Shown piece after piece: positions 7,678 to 16,355 of a stretch of DNA of 64,000 nt (position 1 is the stretch's first letter; each line of letters opens with the position of its first letter). This DNA is from Sphingomonas sp. Root720. Its GTDB lineage: Bacteria; Pseudomonadota; Alphaproteobacteria; Sphingomonadales; Sphingomonadaceae. Under the pieces are notes generated by a model that ran no database searches, had not been told where the DNA came from, and worked only from the letters and a program-made list of their open reading frames with translations. The DNA lies in NCBI RefSeq assembly GCF_001428605.1, contig NZ_LMID01000010.1, positions 413,195-477,194 of the forward strand, given 5' to 3'. Both the position numbers and the translations under genes were made by a program.

Positions 7678-10671
7678 ATGACCGACGCACCCGACTCCTC
7701 TGCCCGCGATTGGCGCGACACCGTCTTCCTGCCGAAGACCGACTTCCCGATGAAGGCCGGCCTCGCCCAGAAGGAGCCGGCGATTCTCGCGAAGTGGGCG
7801 GCCGGAGACCTGTACGGCCAGCTCCGTGCGGCCCGCGCCGGCCAGCCGCGCTTCATCCTCCACGACGGCCCGCCCTACGCCAATGGCGACATCCATATGG
7901 GCCATGCGATGAACAAGGTGCTGAAGGACATCATCGTCCGCAGCCAGTCGCTGACCGGCAAGGATGCGCCCTATGTTCCGGGCTGGGACTGCCACGGCCT
8001 GCCGATCGAGTGGAAGGTCGAAGAGGCCTATCGCGCCAAGAAGCTCAACAAGGACGAGGTCGATCCCGTCCTGTTCCGCGCCGAATGCCGTGCCTATGCC
8101 GAGAAATGGGTCGCGGTGCAGCGCGACCAGTTCAAGCGGCTCGGCATCGAGGGCGACTGGGACGATCCCTATCTGACGATGAACTACGCCTCCGAGGCGG
8201 CGATCGTCGGCGAGCTGCTCAAGTTCGCCGAGAGCGGCCAGCTCTATCGCGGCGCCAAGCCGGTGATGTGGTCTCCGGTCGAGAAGACCGCGCTGGCCGA
8301 CGCCGAGGTCGAATATGAGGATATCGTCTCGACCCAGATCGATGTGGCGTTCGAGATCGTCGAGAGCCCGATCGAGGCGCTGAAGGGCGCCTACGCCGTC
8401 ATCTGGACGACCACCCCGTGGACGATCCCGGTCAACCAGGCGCTCGCCTACGGGCCGGAGGTCGAATATGTCTTGGTGCAAACGGCCAGCACTGGTGTTG
8501 CAGGCTGGGGCGAGCAAGAAGCTGCTTCGGAGGCCAACCCGGGTCGCCAAATGTTTGGTCGTAAGTTTGTTGTCGCTGCAGACTTGCTCAAAGCTTTTGA
8601 AGCGCGGGTGGAAAAGTCGTTAACTTATCAGCTCGAAAAAACGCACCCCGGCTCACACGTTAGCTTTTCGACTCTCCTGTTAAAGCATTTTAAAGGCGCC
8701 GACCTCGCCGGCACCATCGCGCGTCACCCGATGCACCAGCTCGGCGGCTTCTTCGCGAAGCCGCGTCCGCTGCTGGCCGGCGACTTCGTCACCACCGACG
8801 CCGGCACCGGCCTCGTCCACATGGCGCCCGACCATGGCGAGGACGACTTCTTCCTGTGCAAGGCGAACGGCATCGATCCGGTGTTCGCGGTCGAGGGCGA
8901 CGGCAAGTATCGCGCCGACTGGGGCTGGTTGCCCGGCCAGGGCTCGGTCATCAATCCCAAGTTCAACAGCCCCGAAGGCCCGATCTGCGCCGATCTGGGC
9001 GAGGCCGGCGCGCTGCTCGCGGCCAGCGCCGACTTCAAGCACAGCTATCCGCACAGCTGGCGCTCCAAGGCCAAGGTGATCTTCCGCTGCACCCCGCAAT
9101 GGTTCATCCCGATGGATCGGGCGATCGAGGACGATCTCGCCGCGCGCTGCGCCGAGGAAGCGGAGATCCGCGCCGCGCAGGGTAATGGCGCGACGCTGCG
9201 CGAACTGGCGCTCGACGCGATCGAGCACACCCGCTGGGTGCCCGAGAAGGCGCGCAACCGCATCCATGCGATGGTCGCGGGCCGCCCCGACTGGGTGATC
9301 AGCCGCCAGCGCGCCTGGGGCGTGCCGATCGCGCTCTACGTCGACCGCAAGACCGGCGACTATCTGCGCGATCCGACGGTCAACGCCCGCATCGTCGCAG
9401 CCTTCGAGGCCGGCGGCGCCGACGCCTGGTTCACCGCGAACCATCAGGACCTGCTCGGCCCCGACCATGACGCGGCGAATTATGAGCCGGTCAACGACAT
9501 CCTCGACGTCTGGTTCGATTCGGGCTGCACCCACGCCTTCACCGTCGAGGCGCGCTACGGCATCGGCACCCGCGCCGATCTCTATCTCGAAGGCTCGGAC
9601 CAGCATCGCGGCTGGTTCCAGTCGTCGCTGCTCGAAAGCTGCGGCACGCGCGGCCGCGCGCCTTATGAGGCGGTGCTGACGCATGGCTTCGCGCTCGACG
9701 GCCAGGGCCGCAAGATGTCGAAGAGCGTCGGCAACGTCGTCGATCCGCTCAAGATCATCAACGAGAGCGGTGCCGACATCCTCCGGCTGTGGGTCGCCTC
9801 GACCGACTATTTCGAGGATGTCCGCATCGGCAAGGAAATCCTCGCCGGCACGTCGGACGCCTATCGCAAGCTGCGCAACAGCTTCCGCTACCTGCTCGGC
9901 GCGCTCGACGGCTTCGGCGATGCGGAGAAGGTAGCGCCGGCCGAGATGCCCGAGCTGGAGCGCTATGTCCTCCACCTGCTCGCCAGCCTCGACGCCGAAC
10001 TCAGGGACGCGACCGCAGCGTTCGAGTTCAACCGCTATGCCCGCGCGCTGACCGACTTCGCCAACAACGACCTGTCGGCCTTCTTCTTCGACATCCGCAA
10101 GGACTCGCTCTACTGCGACGCCCCGTCGGACCTCAAGCGCCGCGCCTATCGCACCGTGCTCGACACGCTGTTCCACGCGCTGGTCCGCTACGCCGCGCCG
10201 ATCCTCTGCTTCACCGCCGAGGAGGTGTGGGGCACCCGCTATCCGGAAGCCGGCTCGGTCCACCTGCTGACCTGGCCCGAGGTCGATGCCGGCTGGAGGA
10301 ACGACGACCTGCGGATGCGCTGGGAATTGCTGCGCCGCTATCGCACGCGCCTGACCGGCGAGATCGAGCCGCTGCGCCGCGAGAAGGTGATCGGCTCCAG
10401 CCTGGAGGTCGACGTCGCCGCGATCAGCTACGATCCGGGCGAGGCCGCGCTGCTGCGCTCGGTCGACCTGGCCGAGATCGGCATCGTCGCGAAGGTCGAG
10501 GTGGTCGACGGGGATCCCGCGATCGCCCGACAGGCCGAAGGGAGCGATCCGATCGCGTTCGAGGTCAGCAAGACCGAGGCCGAAAAGTGCGGTCGCTGCT
10601 GGCGGCACCTGCCCGAGGTCGAGACCACCGGCGCGCTGTGCGACCGCTGCGACGCGGTGGTGCATGGCTGA
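7678..10671 (+). CDS. ileS: Isoleucyl-tRNA synthetase with a low-GC segment in the editing domain
   Basis: 997 residues. HMGH (73-76) and KMSKS (679-683) are the two class I synthetase signatures. The editing domain carries GDFVTTDAGTGLVHMAPDHGEDD, and the C-terminal zinc knuckle reads CGRCWRHL...CDRCDAVV. It charges tRNA-Ile. Within the editing domain, roughly residues 263-341 (8466-8700), the DNA falls to about 52% GC against 70% on either side and uses two TTA codons. The frame is unbroken and no intein motifs are present. The encoded loop, VQTASTGVAGWGEQEA onwards, is longer than I expect for this position in other IleRS proteins. Confidence 0.95.
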   Translation: MTDAPDSSARDWRDTVFLPKTDFPMKAGLAQKEPAILAKWAAGDLYGQLRAARAGQPRFILHDGPPYANGDIHMGHAMNKVLKDIIVRSQSLTGKDAPYVPGWDCHGLPIEWKVEEAYRAKKLNKDEVDPVLFRAECRAYAEKWVAVQRDQFKRLGIEGDWDDPYLTMNYASEAAIVGELLKFAESGQLYRGAKPVMWSPVEKTALADAEVEYEDIVSTQIDVAFEIVESPIEALKGAYAVIWTTTPWTIPVNQALAYGPEVEYVLVQTASTGVAGWGEQEAASEANPGRQMFGRKFVVAADLLKAFEARVEKSLTYQLEKTHPGSHVSFSTLLLKHFKGADLAGTIARHPMHQLGGFFAKPRPLLAGDFVTTDAGTGLVHMAPDHGEDDFFLCKANGIDPVFAVEGDGKYRADWGWLPGQGSVINPKFNSPEGPICADLGEAGALLAASADFKHSYPHSWRSKAKVIFRCTPQWFIPMDRAIEDDLAARCAEEAEIRAAQGNGATLRELALDAIEHTRWVPEKARNRIHAMVAGRPDWVISRQRAWGVPIALYVDRKTGDYLRDPTVNARIVAAFEAGGADAWFTANHQDLLGPDHDAANYEPVNDILDVWFDSGCTHAFTVEARYGIGTRADLYLEGSDQHRGWFQSSLLESCGTRGRAPYEAVLTHGFALDGQGRKMSKSVGNVVDPLKIINESGADILRLWVASTDYFEDVRIGKEILAGTSDAYRKLRNSFRYLLGALDGFGDAEKVAPAEMPELERYVLHLLASLDAELRDATAAFEFNRYARALTDFANNDLSAFFFDIRKDSLYCDAPSDLKRRAYRTVLDTLFHALVRYAAPILCFTAEEVWGTRYPEAGSVHLLTWPEVDAGWRNDDLRMRWELLRRYRTRLTGEIEPLRREKVIGSSLEVDVAAISYDPGEAALLRSVDLAEIGIVAKVEVVDGDPAIARQAEGSDPIAFEVSKTEAEKCGRCWRHLPEVETTGALCDRCDAVVHG

Positions 10672-11185
10672 TACCCGCTCCGCCCTCCACCGGCCGCTCG
10701 GCTTCGGCATCGCCGCGGTCGTGCTGCTGCTCGATCAGGTCAGCAAATGGCTGATCATGGGGCCGGTAGCGCTGCGCGAGCGCGGGCTGATCGAGATCAC
10801 CAGCTTCTTCCAGTTCCGCTGGGTCGAGAATTACGGCGTGTCGATGGGCTTCCTCGTCGCCGGATCGGACCGGGAACGCTGGCTGCTGGTCACGGCCACG
10901 GCGCTGATCGCGGCCGGGATCGTCGTCTGGATCTGGCGGGAAAAGGCGCGGGGCGACGTCGCCGCGCTCGGCCTCGTCCTCGGCGGCGCGATCGGCAACA
11001 TCGCCGATCGGGCGCGGCTCGGCTATGTTGCCGACTTCCTGGGCCCGCATATCGGAACCTGGTATCCTTTTTATGTCTTCAATGTCGCGGACGCCGCGAT
11101 TACGATAGGCGTCCTGATCCTGGTGGCGCGCGCCCTGCTGGTGCGTGAACCCAAGGCCCCTGCGGAGAATGTCGATGCGGTCTAA
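10664..11185 (+). CDS. lspA: Lipoprotein signal peptidase (signal peptidase II)
   Basis: 173 residues with four membrane helices. The two catalytic aspartates lie in GGAIGNIADRARLGYVADF and in FYVFNVADAAITIG. It removes signal peptides from diacylglyceryl-modified prolipoproteins at the inner membrane. The ATG overlaps the end of ileS by 8 nt, the common ileS-lspA arrangement. Its neighbour downstream encodes a predicted lipoprotein, a possible substrate. Confidence 0.95.
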   Translation: MADTRSALHRPLGFGIAAVVLLLDQVSKWLIMGPVALRERGLIEITSFFQFRWVENYGVSMGFLVAGSDRERWLLVTATALIAAGIVVWIWREKARGDVAALGLVLGGAIGNIADRARLGYVADFLGPHIGTWYPFYVFNVADAAITIGVLILVARALLVREPKAPAENVDAV

Positions 11186-11606
11186 GTTGCTTTTCGGTTC
11201 GGCGCTGGTCGCCATGACCCTCGTATCCGCCTGCAGCCGGGGCGATCGCCCGGGCGTGATGGCCGGCCGCTCGTCGAACCTCGACGCCTTCGCGGTGTCG
11301 AAGCGGGCGCCGCTGACCATCCCGCCCGATTTCGCCCTGCTCCCGCCGAAGCCCGGCGCGCCGCGCCCGCAGGAGGCCGATTCGAGCCAGCAGGCGCTGT
11401 CGGCGATGTTCGCCAACACCCAGGCGCCCAAGAGCCAGACCGAGAAGGACATCATCGGCCTGACCAAGACCCTGCCCGAGCCCGGCATCCGTTCCTCGGT
11501 CGCCGAAGTCGGCCAGAACACCGTCGACAAGGGTCCGGCCACCCGCACCATCCTCGCCGCGGCCGCGACGAACGGCGCGGACGCCAGCGTCACGCTCGGC
11601 AACTGA
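11175..11606 (+). CDS. Small lipoprotein, DUF3035-like (possible BamF-type)
   Basis: 143 residues with a lipoprotein signal (MRSKLLFGSALVAMTLVSAC, lipobox LVSAC). The mature part is hydrophilic and contains the proline-rich PPDFALLPPKPGAPRP typical of the alphaproteobacterial DUF3035 family, linked in my memory to the BamF outer-membrane assembly lipoprotein; that link is uncertain. I chose the ATG at 11175 because a GGAG lies 7 nt upstream; an ATG at 11169 is too close to it. It overlaps the end of lspA by 11 nt, consistent with one transcript. Confidence 0.7.
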   Translation: MRSKLLFGSALVAMTLVSACSRGDRPGVMAGRSSNLDAFAVSKRAPLTIPPDFALLPPKPGAPRPQEADSSQQALSAMFANTQAPKSQTEKDIIGLTKTLPEPGIRSSVAEVGQNTVDKGPATRTILAAAATNGADASVTLGN

Positions 11607-11620
11607 GGCTCGAGCCTTAT

Positions 11621-11702
11621 CGTCATCCCGGCGGAAGCCGGGATCTCGGCAGAGGGGCTCGGCGCTCCATCTCGCGAGATCCCGGCCTCCGCCGGGATGA
11701 CG
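11621..11702. repeat. Hairpin repeat element, tandem copy 1
   Basis: Arms at 11621-11648 and 11675-11702 (28 nt each, 26-nt spacer). The left arm begins CGTCATCCCGGC and the right arm ends GCCGGGATGACG; they pair with a single mismatch. It lies just after the DUF3035-like gene and could act as a bidirectional transcript end, although no T-run is present. Confidence 0.85.
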
Positions 11703-11728
11703 CGTTTTGGGCTCCATCACCTCACTAT

Positions 11729-11809
11729 CGTCACCCCGGCGAAGGCTGGGGTCTCGAGGGGTCTTGCGCGCGCTCCTCTCCCGAGATGCCAGCCTTCGCT
11801 GGCGTGACG
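11729..11809. repeat. Hairpin repeat element, tandem copy 2
   Basis: Arms at 11729-11756 and 11782-11809 with a 25-nt spacer, starting 26 nt after copy 1 ends. The arm sequence differs (CGTCACCCCGGC...GTCTCG against CGAGATGCC...GGCGTGACG) and pairs less perfectly. The head-to-tail doublet resembles the clustered form of REP/BIME elements. It ends 20 nt before the start of the ABC permease gene. Confidence 0.8.
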
Positions 11810-11829
11810 ATCCAGGGGGCGGGGCGACG

Positions 11830-12750
11830 ATGTTCGACCTGATCCGCCGCCGCCTGTTCACTGCCATACCCACCCTGGCCGCGGTCGTGGTCCTGTCCTT
11901 CGTCCTGATGCGGGTCGCGCCCGGCGGGCCGTTCGACGGCGAGCGGCCGCTGGATCCGCAGACCCGCGCCGCCCTGATGGCCGCCTATGGGCTCGACCGG
12001 CCGCTGCCCGAGCAGGTCGGCCGCTATGTCTGGAGGCTCCTCCACGGCGATTTCGGCCCGTCGCTGGTCTATCGCGACTTCTCCGTCACCGACCTGATCG
12101 CGCGCGGCCTGCCGGTGTCGCTCACCCTCGGCGGGCTCGCGCTGCTGCTCGCGCTGTTTCTGGGCCTCGTCGCCGGGATGACCGCCGCGGCCCGCCCGGG
12201 TGGCCGCGCGGACCGCAGCCTCATGCTCGGCGCCACCCTGCTGACCGCGCTGCCCAGCTTCGTCGTCGGCCCGCTGCTCGCGCTGATCTTCGGTCTGTGG
12301 GCGGGGTGGTTGCCAGTCTCCGGCTGGGGCGACGGCGATCCGCCGCACATGATCCTGCCGGTCGTCGCGCTCGCGCTGCCCGCGACCGGCGCGATCGCCA
12401 AGCTCGCCCGCGCCGGCCTCGCCGAGGTGCTGGCGCAGGACCATGTCCGCATGGCCCGGGCGCGCGGGCTGCGCCGTCCCCGCATCCTGATCGTCCATGC
12501 GCTAAGGCCCGCGCTGGTGCCGGTCGCCTCCTATCTCGGCCCCGCCGCCGCGGGGCTTCTGACCGGCGCCGTCGTGATCGAGACCGTGTTCGCGCTGCCC
12601 GGGCTCGGCCGCTATTTCGTGCAGGGCGCGCTCAACCGCGACTATCCGCTCGTCCTCGGCGTCGTCACGCTCTACGCGGCGCTGATCATCCTGTTCAACC
12701 TGCTCGCCGACCTGGCCTATGGCTGGCTCGACCCGCGCGCGCGGCGATAG
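11830..12750 (+). CDS. Peptide/nickel-type ABC transporter permease (OppB/DppB family)
   Basis: 306 residues: an N-terminal helix (LFTAIPTLAAVVVLSFVLMRVAPGGPFDG), a periplasmic loop, then five membrane helices. The cytoplasmic coupling region reads DHVRMARARGLRRPRILIVHALRPALVP, the EAA-type loop that contacts the ATPase. The ATG at 11830 gives the canonical start MFDLIRRRLF; upstream in-frame ATGs fall inside the repeat element and are not credible. First gene of a permease-permease-ATPase set. No substrate-binding protein is encoded next to it, so the substrate (peptide, nickel or another solute) is open. Confidence 0.88.
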   Translation: MFDLIRRRLFTAIPTLAAVVVLSFVLMRVAPGGPFDGERPLDPQTRAALMAAYGLDRPLPEQVGRYVWRLLHGDFGPSLVYRDFSVTDLIARGLPVSLTLGGLALLLALFLGLVAGMTAAARPGGRADRSLMLGATLLTALPSFVVGPLLALIFGLWAGWLPVSGWGDGDPPHMILPVVALALPATGAIAKLARAGLAEVLAQDHVRMARARGLRRPRILIVHALRPALVPVASYLGPAAAGLLTGAVVIETVFALPGLGRYFVQGALNRDYPLVLGVVTLYAALIILFNLLADLAYGWLDPRARR

Positions 12751-12757
12751 GACCGCG

Positions 12758-13540
12758 ATGCGCGCCGCGCTGATCCTGATCGTCCTGATTGTCCTCGCGG
12801 CGCTGCTCGGCCCGCTGGCGCTCGGCTGGCGCTACGACATGATCGACTGGAGCGCGGTGCGCGCGGCGCCTTTCACCGGCGACCATGTGATGGGCACCGA
12901 CAGCGTCGGCCGCGACCTGCTGGCCCGCACCCTGGTCGGGACCCGCGTCACCCTGGGGGTCGCCCTTGCCGCCGCCCTCGTGTCGCTGGTCGTCGGGGCG
13001 GGCTGGGGCGCGGTCGCGGGCTGGCGCGGAGGGCGGGTCGACGAAGCGATGATGCGCGTGGTCGACGCGCTCTACGCGCTACCGTTCATGTTCGTGGTGA
13101 TCCTGCTGATGGTCGTCTTCGGCCGGTCGATCCTGCTCGTCTTCCTCGGCATCGGGGCGGTCGAATGGCTGACGATGGCGCGGGTCGTGCGCGGACAGAT
13201 GATCAGCCTGCGCGAGCGCCCTTTCGTCACTGCCGCCGAGGCGGCCGGCACGCCGCCCCTGGCGATCGTGGTGCGCCACATGCTGCCCAACATAGCCGGG
13301 GTCGCGATCGCCTATCTGCTGCTCACCGTGCCGCAGGTCGTTATGATCGAGAGCTTCCTGTCCTTCCTCGGCCTCGGCGTGCAGGAACCGATGACGTCGC
13401 TCGGCATCCTGCTCAAGGACGGCGCCGACGACATGGATATCGCCCCGCACGCGCTGCTGCTGCCGGCGGCGGTGCTCGTCACCCTGCTGCTCTGCCTGAC
13501 CCGCATCGGCGAGGGCCTGCGCGACCGCTTCGTCCAGTGA
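12758..13540 (+). CDS. Peptide/nickel-type ABC transporter permease (OppC/DppC family)
   Basis: 260 residues. It has the OppC landmarks: an N-terminal helix, DHVMGTDSVGRDLLARTLVGTRVTLGVAL, and a coupling loop REPF-type segment (RERPFVTAAEAAGTPPLAIVVRHMLPNIAG). The C-terminal ESFLSFLGLGVQEPMTSLGILLKDG is also typical. Seven nucleotides separate it from the OppB-like gene, and the ATPase gene overlaps its stop, so the three genes form one operon. Confidence 0.88.
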   Translation: MRAALILIVLIVLAALLGPLALGWRYDMIDWSAVRAAPFTGDHVMGTDSVGRDLLARTLVGTRVTLGVALAAALVSLVVGAGWGAVAGWRGGRVDEAMMRVVDALYALPFMFVVILLMVVFGRSILLVFLGIGAVEWLTMARVVRGQMISLRERPFVTAAEAAGTPPLAIVVRHMLPNIAGVAIAYLLLTVPQVVMIESFLSFLGLGVQEPMTSLGILLKDGADDMDIAPHALLLPAAVLVTLLLCLTRIGEGLRDRFVQ

Positions 13541-15087
13541 CCCTTCTTGTCGCCGACGCGCTCGACATCAGCATCGGCGGCCGCCGGATCGTCGAAGGCG
13601 TCGGCTTCGCGATCGAGGCCGGCCGCTCGCTGGCGCTGGTCGGCGCGTCGGGATCGGGCAAGAGCCAGACCTGCCTCGCCCCCTTCGGCCTGTCGCCCGC
13701 GACGGTCGCGGGTTCCTTCCGGCTGGACGGCGAGGAACTAGTCGGTGCCGGTGAGGAAACGCTGCGCCGCATCCGCGGCCGCGAGGTCGGCTTCGTCTTC
13801 CAGCAGCCGCTGACGGCGCTGACCCCGCACCTGACGATCGGCGCCCAGCTGCGCGAGGCGTGGACCCAGGCCGGCGCGGCCCGCCCAGGGCGGGCACAGA
13901 TGGCCGCCGCGCTCGAGCGGGTCGGGCTCGACCGTGCCGAGGAACGACTCGACCAGTATCCGCACCGGCTGTCGGGGGGGCAGCGGCAACGCGCGCTGAT
14001 CGCGATGGCGATAGCCCACCGTCCGAAGCTGCTCGTTGCCGACGAGCCGACCACCGCGCTCGACGCGATGCTGCGCACCGAGATCATGAAGATGCTCGGC
14101 CGGCTGTGCGACGAGGAGGGCATGGCACTGCTGCTCGTCAGCCACGATCTTGCAGCCGTCGCCGACCATGTCGACGCGATCGCGGTGATGCATGCCGGCC
14201 GCATCGTCGAGACCGGTTCCATCCATGCCGTGCTGGGCGATCCGCAGACCGACTATGCGCGCGCGCTGATCGCGGCAAGCCCAAGCCTCGACGGTCCGCC
14301 GCCCGCGCTGGGACCGATCGGCGCCCCGCTGATCGAGGCCCGGCGGGTCTCGGTTTCCTTCGCGCGGCCCGGCTGGCGACGCGGACGGCTGCAAGCGGTC
14401 GACGCGGTCGACATCGACGTCGCCGAGGGCGAGGCCGTCGCGATCGTCGGCGGATCGGGATCGGGCAAGTCGACCTTCGCCCGTGCCGTCGCCCGGCTCG
14501 GTCCGATCGACGCGGGCGAGATCCGCTGGCGCGGGATGCCGCTCCCCGAACGCAAGGCGATGCGCCCCCGCGACCGCGCCGGGCTGCAACCCGTCTTCCA
14601 GGATCCGGTCGCCAGCCTCGATCCGCTGTGGAAGGTCCGCGACATCGTCGCCGAGCCGCTGCGCCGGCTGCGTCCCGATCTCGGCGGGGCAGCGGTGGCT
14701 GCGCGGGTCGAAGCCGTGCTCGCCGAGGTCGGCCTCGATCCCATGCTGGCCGGCCGGCGGCCTGGCGCACTGTCGGGCGGCCAGGCGCAGAGGGTCGCCA
14801 TCGCCCGCGCGCTCGGCCCCGATCCGGCAATGCTGCTGCTCGACGAGGCAACGTCGGCGCTCGACGTGCTCGTCGCCGGTACGATCCTCGACCTGCTCGC
14901 CGATCTCCAGCGGCAGCGCGGGCTCGCCATCCTCATGATCACCCACGACCTCGCCGTCGCGCGGCGGCTCTGCCACCGCATCGTCGTCATGGATGCGGGA
15001 CGCATCGTCGAGGAGGGGCCTGCCGAACGGCTGATCGCGGCGCCGGCCCACCCGCTCACCCGGCGGCTGGTCGACGCCAGCCGCTAG
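13537..15087 (+). CDS. ABC transporter ATPase with two fused ATP-binding domains (OppDF/YejF type)
   Basis: 516 residues containing two complete ATPase domains. Domain 1 (about 1-250) has Walker A GASGSGKSQ, signature LSGGQRQR and Walker B LLVADEPTTALD. Domain 2 (about 265-516) has GGSGSGKST, LSGGQAQR and LLLDEATSALD. The fusion replaces separate OppD and OppF subunits, as in the YejF family. The GTG start at 13537 overlaps the OppC stop (GTGA); the frame is open further upstream but only as shadow of oppC. It powers the import system formed with the two upstream permeases. Confidence 0.9.
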   Translation: MTLLVADALDISIGGRRIVEGVGFAIEAGRSLALVGASGSGKSQTCLAPFGLSPATVAGSFRLDGEELVGAGEETLRRIRGREVGFVFQQPLTALTPHLTIGAQLREAWTQAGAARPGRAQMAAALERVGLDRAEERLDQYPHRLSGGQRQRALIAMAIAHRPKLLVADEPTTALDAMLRTEIMKMLGRLCDEEGMALLLVSHDLAAVADHVDAIAVMHAGRIVETGSIHAVLGDPQTDYARALIAASPSLDGPPPALGPIGAPLIEARRVSVSFARPGWRRGRLQAVDAVDIDVAEGEAVAIVGGSGSGKSTFARAVARLGPIDAGEIRWRGMPLPERKAMRPRDRAGLQPVFQDPVASLDPLWKVRDIVAEPLRRLRPDLGGAAVAARVEAVLAEVGLDPMLAGRRPGALSGGQAQRVAIARALGPDPAMLLLDEATSALDVLVAGTILDLLADLQRQRGLAILMITHDLAVARRLCHRIVVMDAGRIVEEGPAERLIAAPAHPLTRRLVDASR

Positions 15088-15162
15088 TCGAGATCCGCCG
15101 GTGTCATCGCACGATCCGCCCTTCGCCGGACCTTGCCAAAGCCGTCAATGCTATCGTCGGCC

Positions 15163-15194
15163 AAAGAAAAAGGGCCGCGGCGAACCGCGGCCCT
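15163..15194 (-). terminator. Intrinsic terminator for the TorF-type porin gene
   Basis: A 10-bp perfect stem (AGGGCCGCGG at 15171-15180, CCGCGGCCCT at 15185-15194) with a CGAA loop. Read on the minus strand it is followed by a T-rich tract (TTTTCTTT), the layout of a rho-independent terminator. It lies about 100 nt beyond the stop of the minus-strand porin gene. The plus-strand ABC operon ends on the other side at 15087 but lacks a T-run in its own direction. Confidence 0.85.
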
Positions 15195-15294
15195 TCCCTG
15201 TCCCAGCGCCAGCGATTTCGAGGCAGATGGAAACATCTGCGGGAAATCGCGGCACGTTGATACTCTGAGCGGCCGAGCGGCCGCTCCATCGGGA

Positions 15295-16047
15295 TCAGAA
15301 AGCGTAGGATGCCGAGATCACGACACCGGCCTTCGCCATGTCCTTGCCAGAGGACGGGTTGCTGACGAAGCCCTTCGGGAAGTCGGTGTCGACATAGGCG
15401 ACGCCGAAGGTCGCCGCCCTCCAGGTGTAGGTCGCGCCGAGGTTCCAATCGAGGTAGCTCTTGCCGCCGGTCAGGAAGCTCTCGTCCTTCGAATAGCCGA
15501 GATGGCCCGACAGGCCGAAGGGCGTGTCCGGCACGGTGTAGGACACGTCGCTGTAGAGATAGAGATTGTCGAGCTTCGGCCCGGTCAGGGTCAGCGCGCT
15601 CTGCTTCGGCGCATAGGCGGCGCCGACCTTCACCGTCGCCGGGCCGACCGTGCCCTTCACCGAGCCGTACAGCTCGAAGAAGTCGGTGTTCGCGCCCTTC
15701 GCGGCCGAGGTGTAGGTATAATAGAGGACACCGCCGTCGAGGGTGACCGCGCCCATCGTGGTCGAGTAACCGGCGATCAGGTCCAGCTCGGCATCGGCGC
15801 CGGCGGCGACATAATCGTCGATCGAGCTGGCCCAGAAGCTGCCGTAGAAGCCCGAAGCGTGGGTCAGCGTGGCGCTGGCCTGGGCCGCGATGTGCTTGCC
15901 CGACTGCGAGATGCCGCGGAAGCGATAGTCGCTCACGAGTGCGGCGCTGCCGGTCAGCGTAAATTCCTGGGTATCGTCCTGAGCGAAGGCTGGCGCGGCG
16001 GTGGCGGCCAGCGCGAGGGCCGAAAGGCCGATCAAGGAAGCGCGCAT
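15295..16047 (-). CDS. TorF-family putative outer-membrane porin
   Basis: 250 residues with a signal peptide (MRASLIGLSALALAATAAPAFAQ). The TorF/Gcw_chp family pattern is present: an early GSAALVSDYRFRGISQS segment, then alternating amphipathic beta strands, ending in an aromatic residue (VVISASYAF) as outer-membrane barrels do. Members are thought to be channels of unknown substrate, common in sphingomonads. It is monocistronic, with its own terminator downstream and a promoter region containing an inverted repeat upstream. Confidence 0.85.
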   Translation of the reverse strand: MRASLIGLSALALAATAAPAFAQDDTQEFTLTGSAALVSDYRFRGISQSGKHIAAQASATLTHASGFYGSFWASSIDDYVAAGADAELDLIAGYSTTMGAVTLDGGVLYYTYTSAAKGANTDFFELYGSVKGTVGPATVKVGAAYAPKQSALTLTGPKLDNLYLYSDVSYTVPDTPFGLSGHLGYSKDESFLTGGKSYLDWNLGATYTWRAATFGVAYVDTDFPKGFVSNPSSGKDMAKAGVVISASYAF

Positions 16048-16355
16048 GTATAATCCCCTTATGGTAAGCGTTTCCGTTCCCCTGCCTCGCCGCGCCTGGC
16101 TTCTTTAGGACGCCCTTCCGGGTCGAGCCGACTGCATGCGAGCGTCATATTTGTGCAGCACGATCTTGCATTGCACAATGCGGCTTGTATCAAAACATTG
16201 CCGCTTTGCTGCAAACTGTTGCCGTTCCGCCACAGTCGAAAATCCGCCAAATTCCGGGATTTTCCGTGGGCGGCATCGAAGCCGGCGTTGACTGAATATT
16301 AAGCAGTTTCGGTGATGATCTGCCTGTTTGGTAAGCGCTGCACAAAGGCGGATCG
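16048..16355. other. Divergent intergenic region
   Basis: 308 nt between the porin gene (minus) and a small hypothetical gene (plus). It is less GC-rich than its flanks, especially 16141-16220, and should hold both promoters. The only clear structure is the GCATTG-CA-CAATGC inverted repeat listed separately, plus several TTGC words around 16166-16225. I see no RNA gene or extra coding frame in it. Confidence 0.6.
16168..16181. promoter_or_regulatory. Inverted repeat, possible operator
   Basis: GCATTG-CA-CAATGC, two perfect 6-bp arms with a 2-nt spacer, 121 nt upstream of the porin start. Its position suggests a regulator-binding site for the porin gene. The regulator is unknown. Confidence 0.4.

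Noticed and set aside
8461-8700. Intein or inserted element in ileS
   Set aside because: No Cys/Ser start, His-Asn end or homing-endonuclease motifs, and no terminal repeats; only an in-frame composition change.
8680-10710. 676-residue minus-strand open frame opposite ileS
   Set aside because: Shadow frame of ileS with no start signal and no recognisable domain.
15163-15194. Terminator of the ABC transporter operon
   Set aside because: The T-rich side of the hairpin is on the minus strand, so it serves the porin gene; for the plus strand the hairpin is followed by CCCTG.
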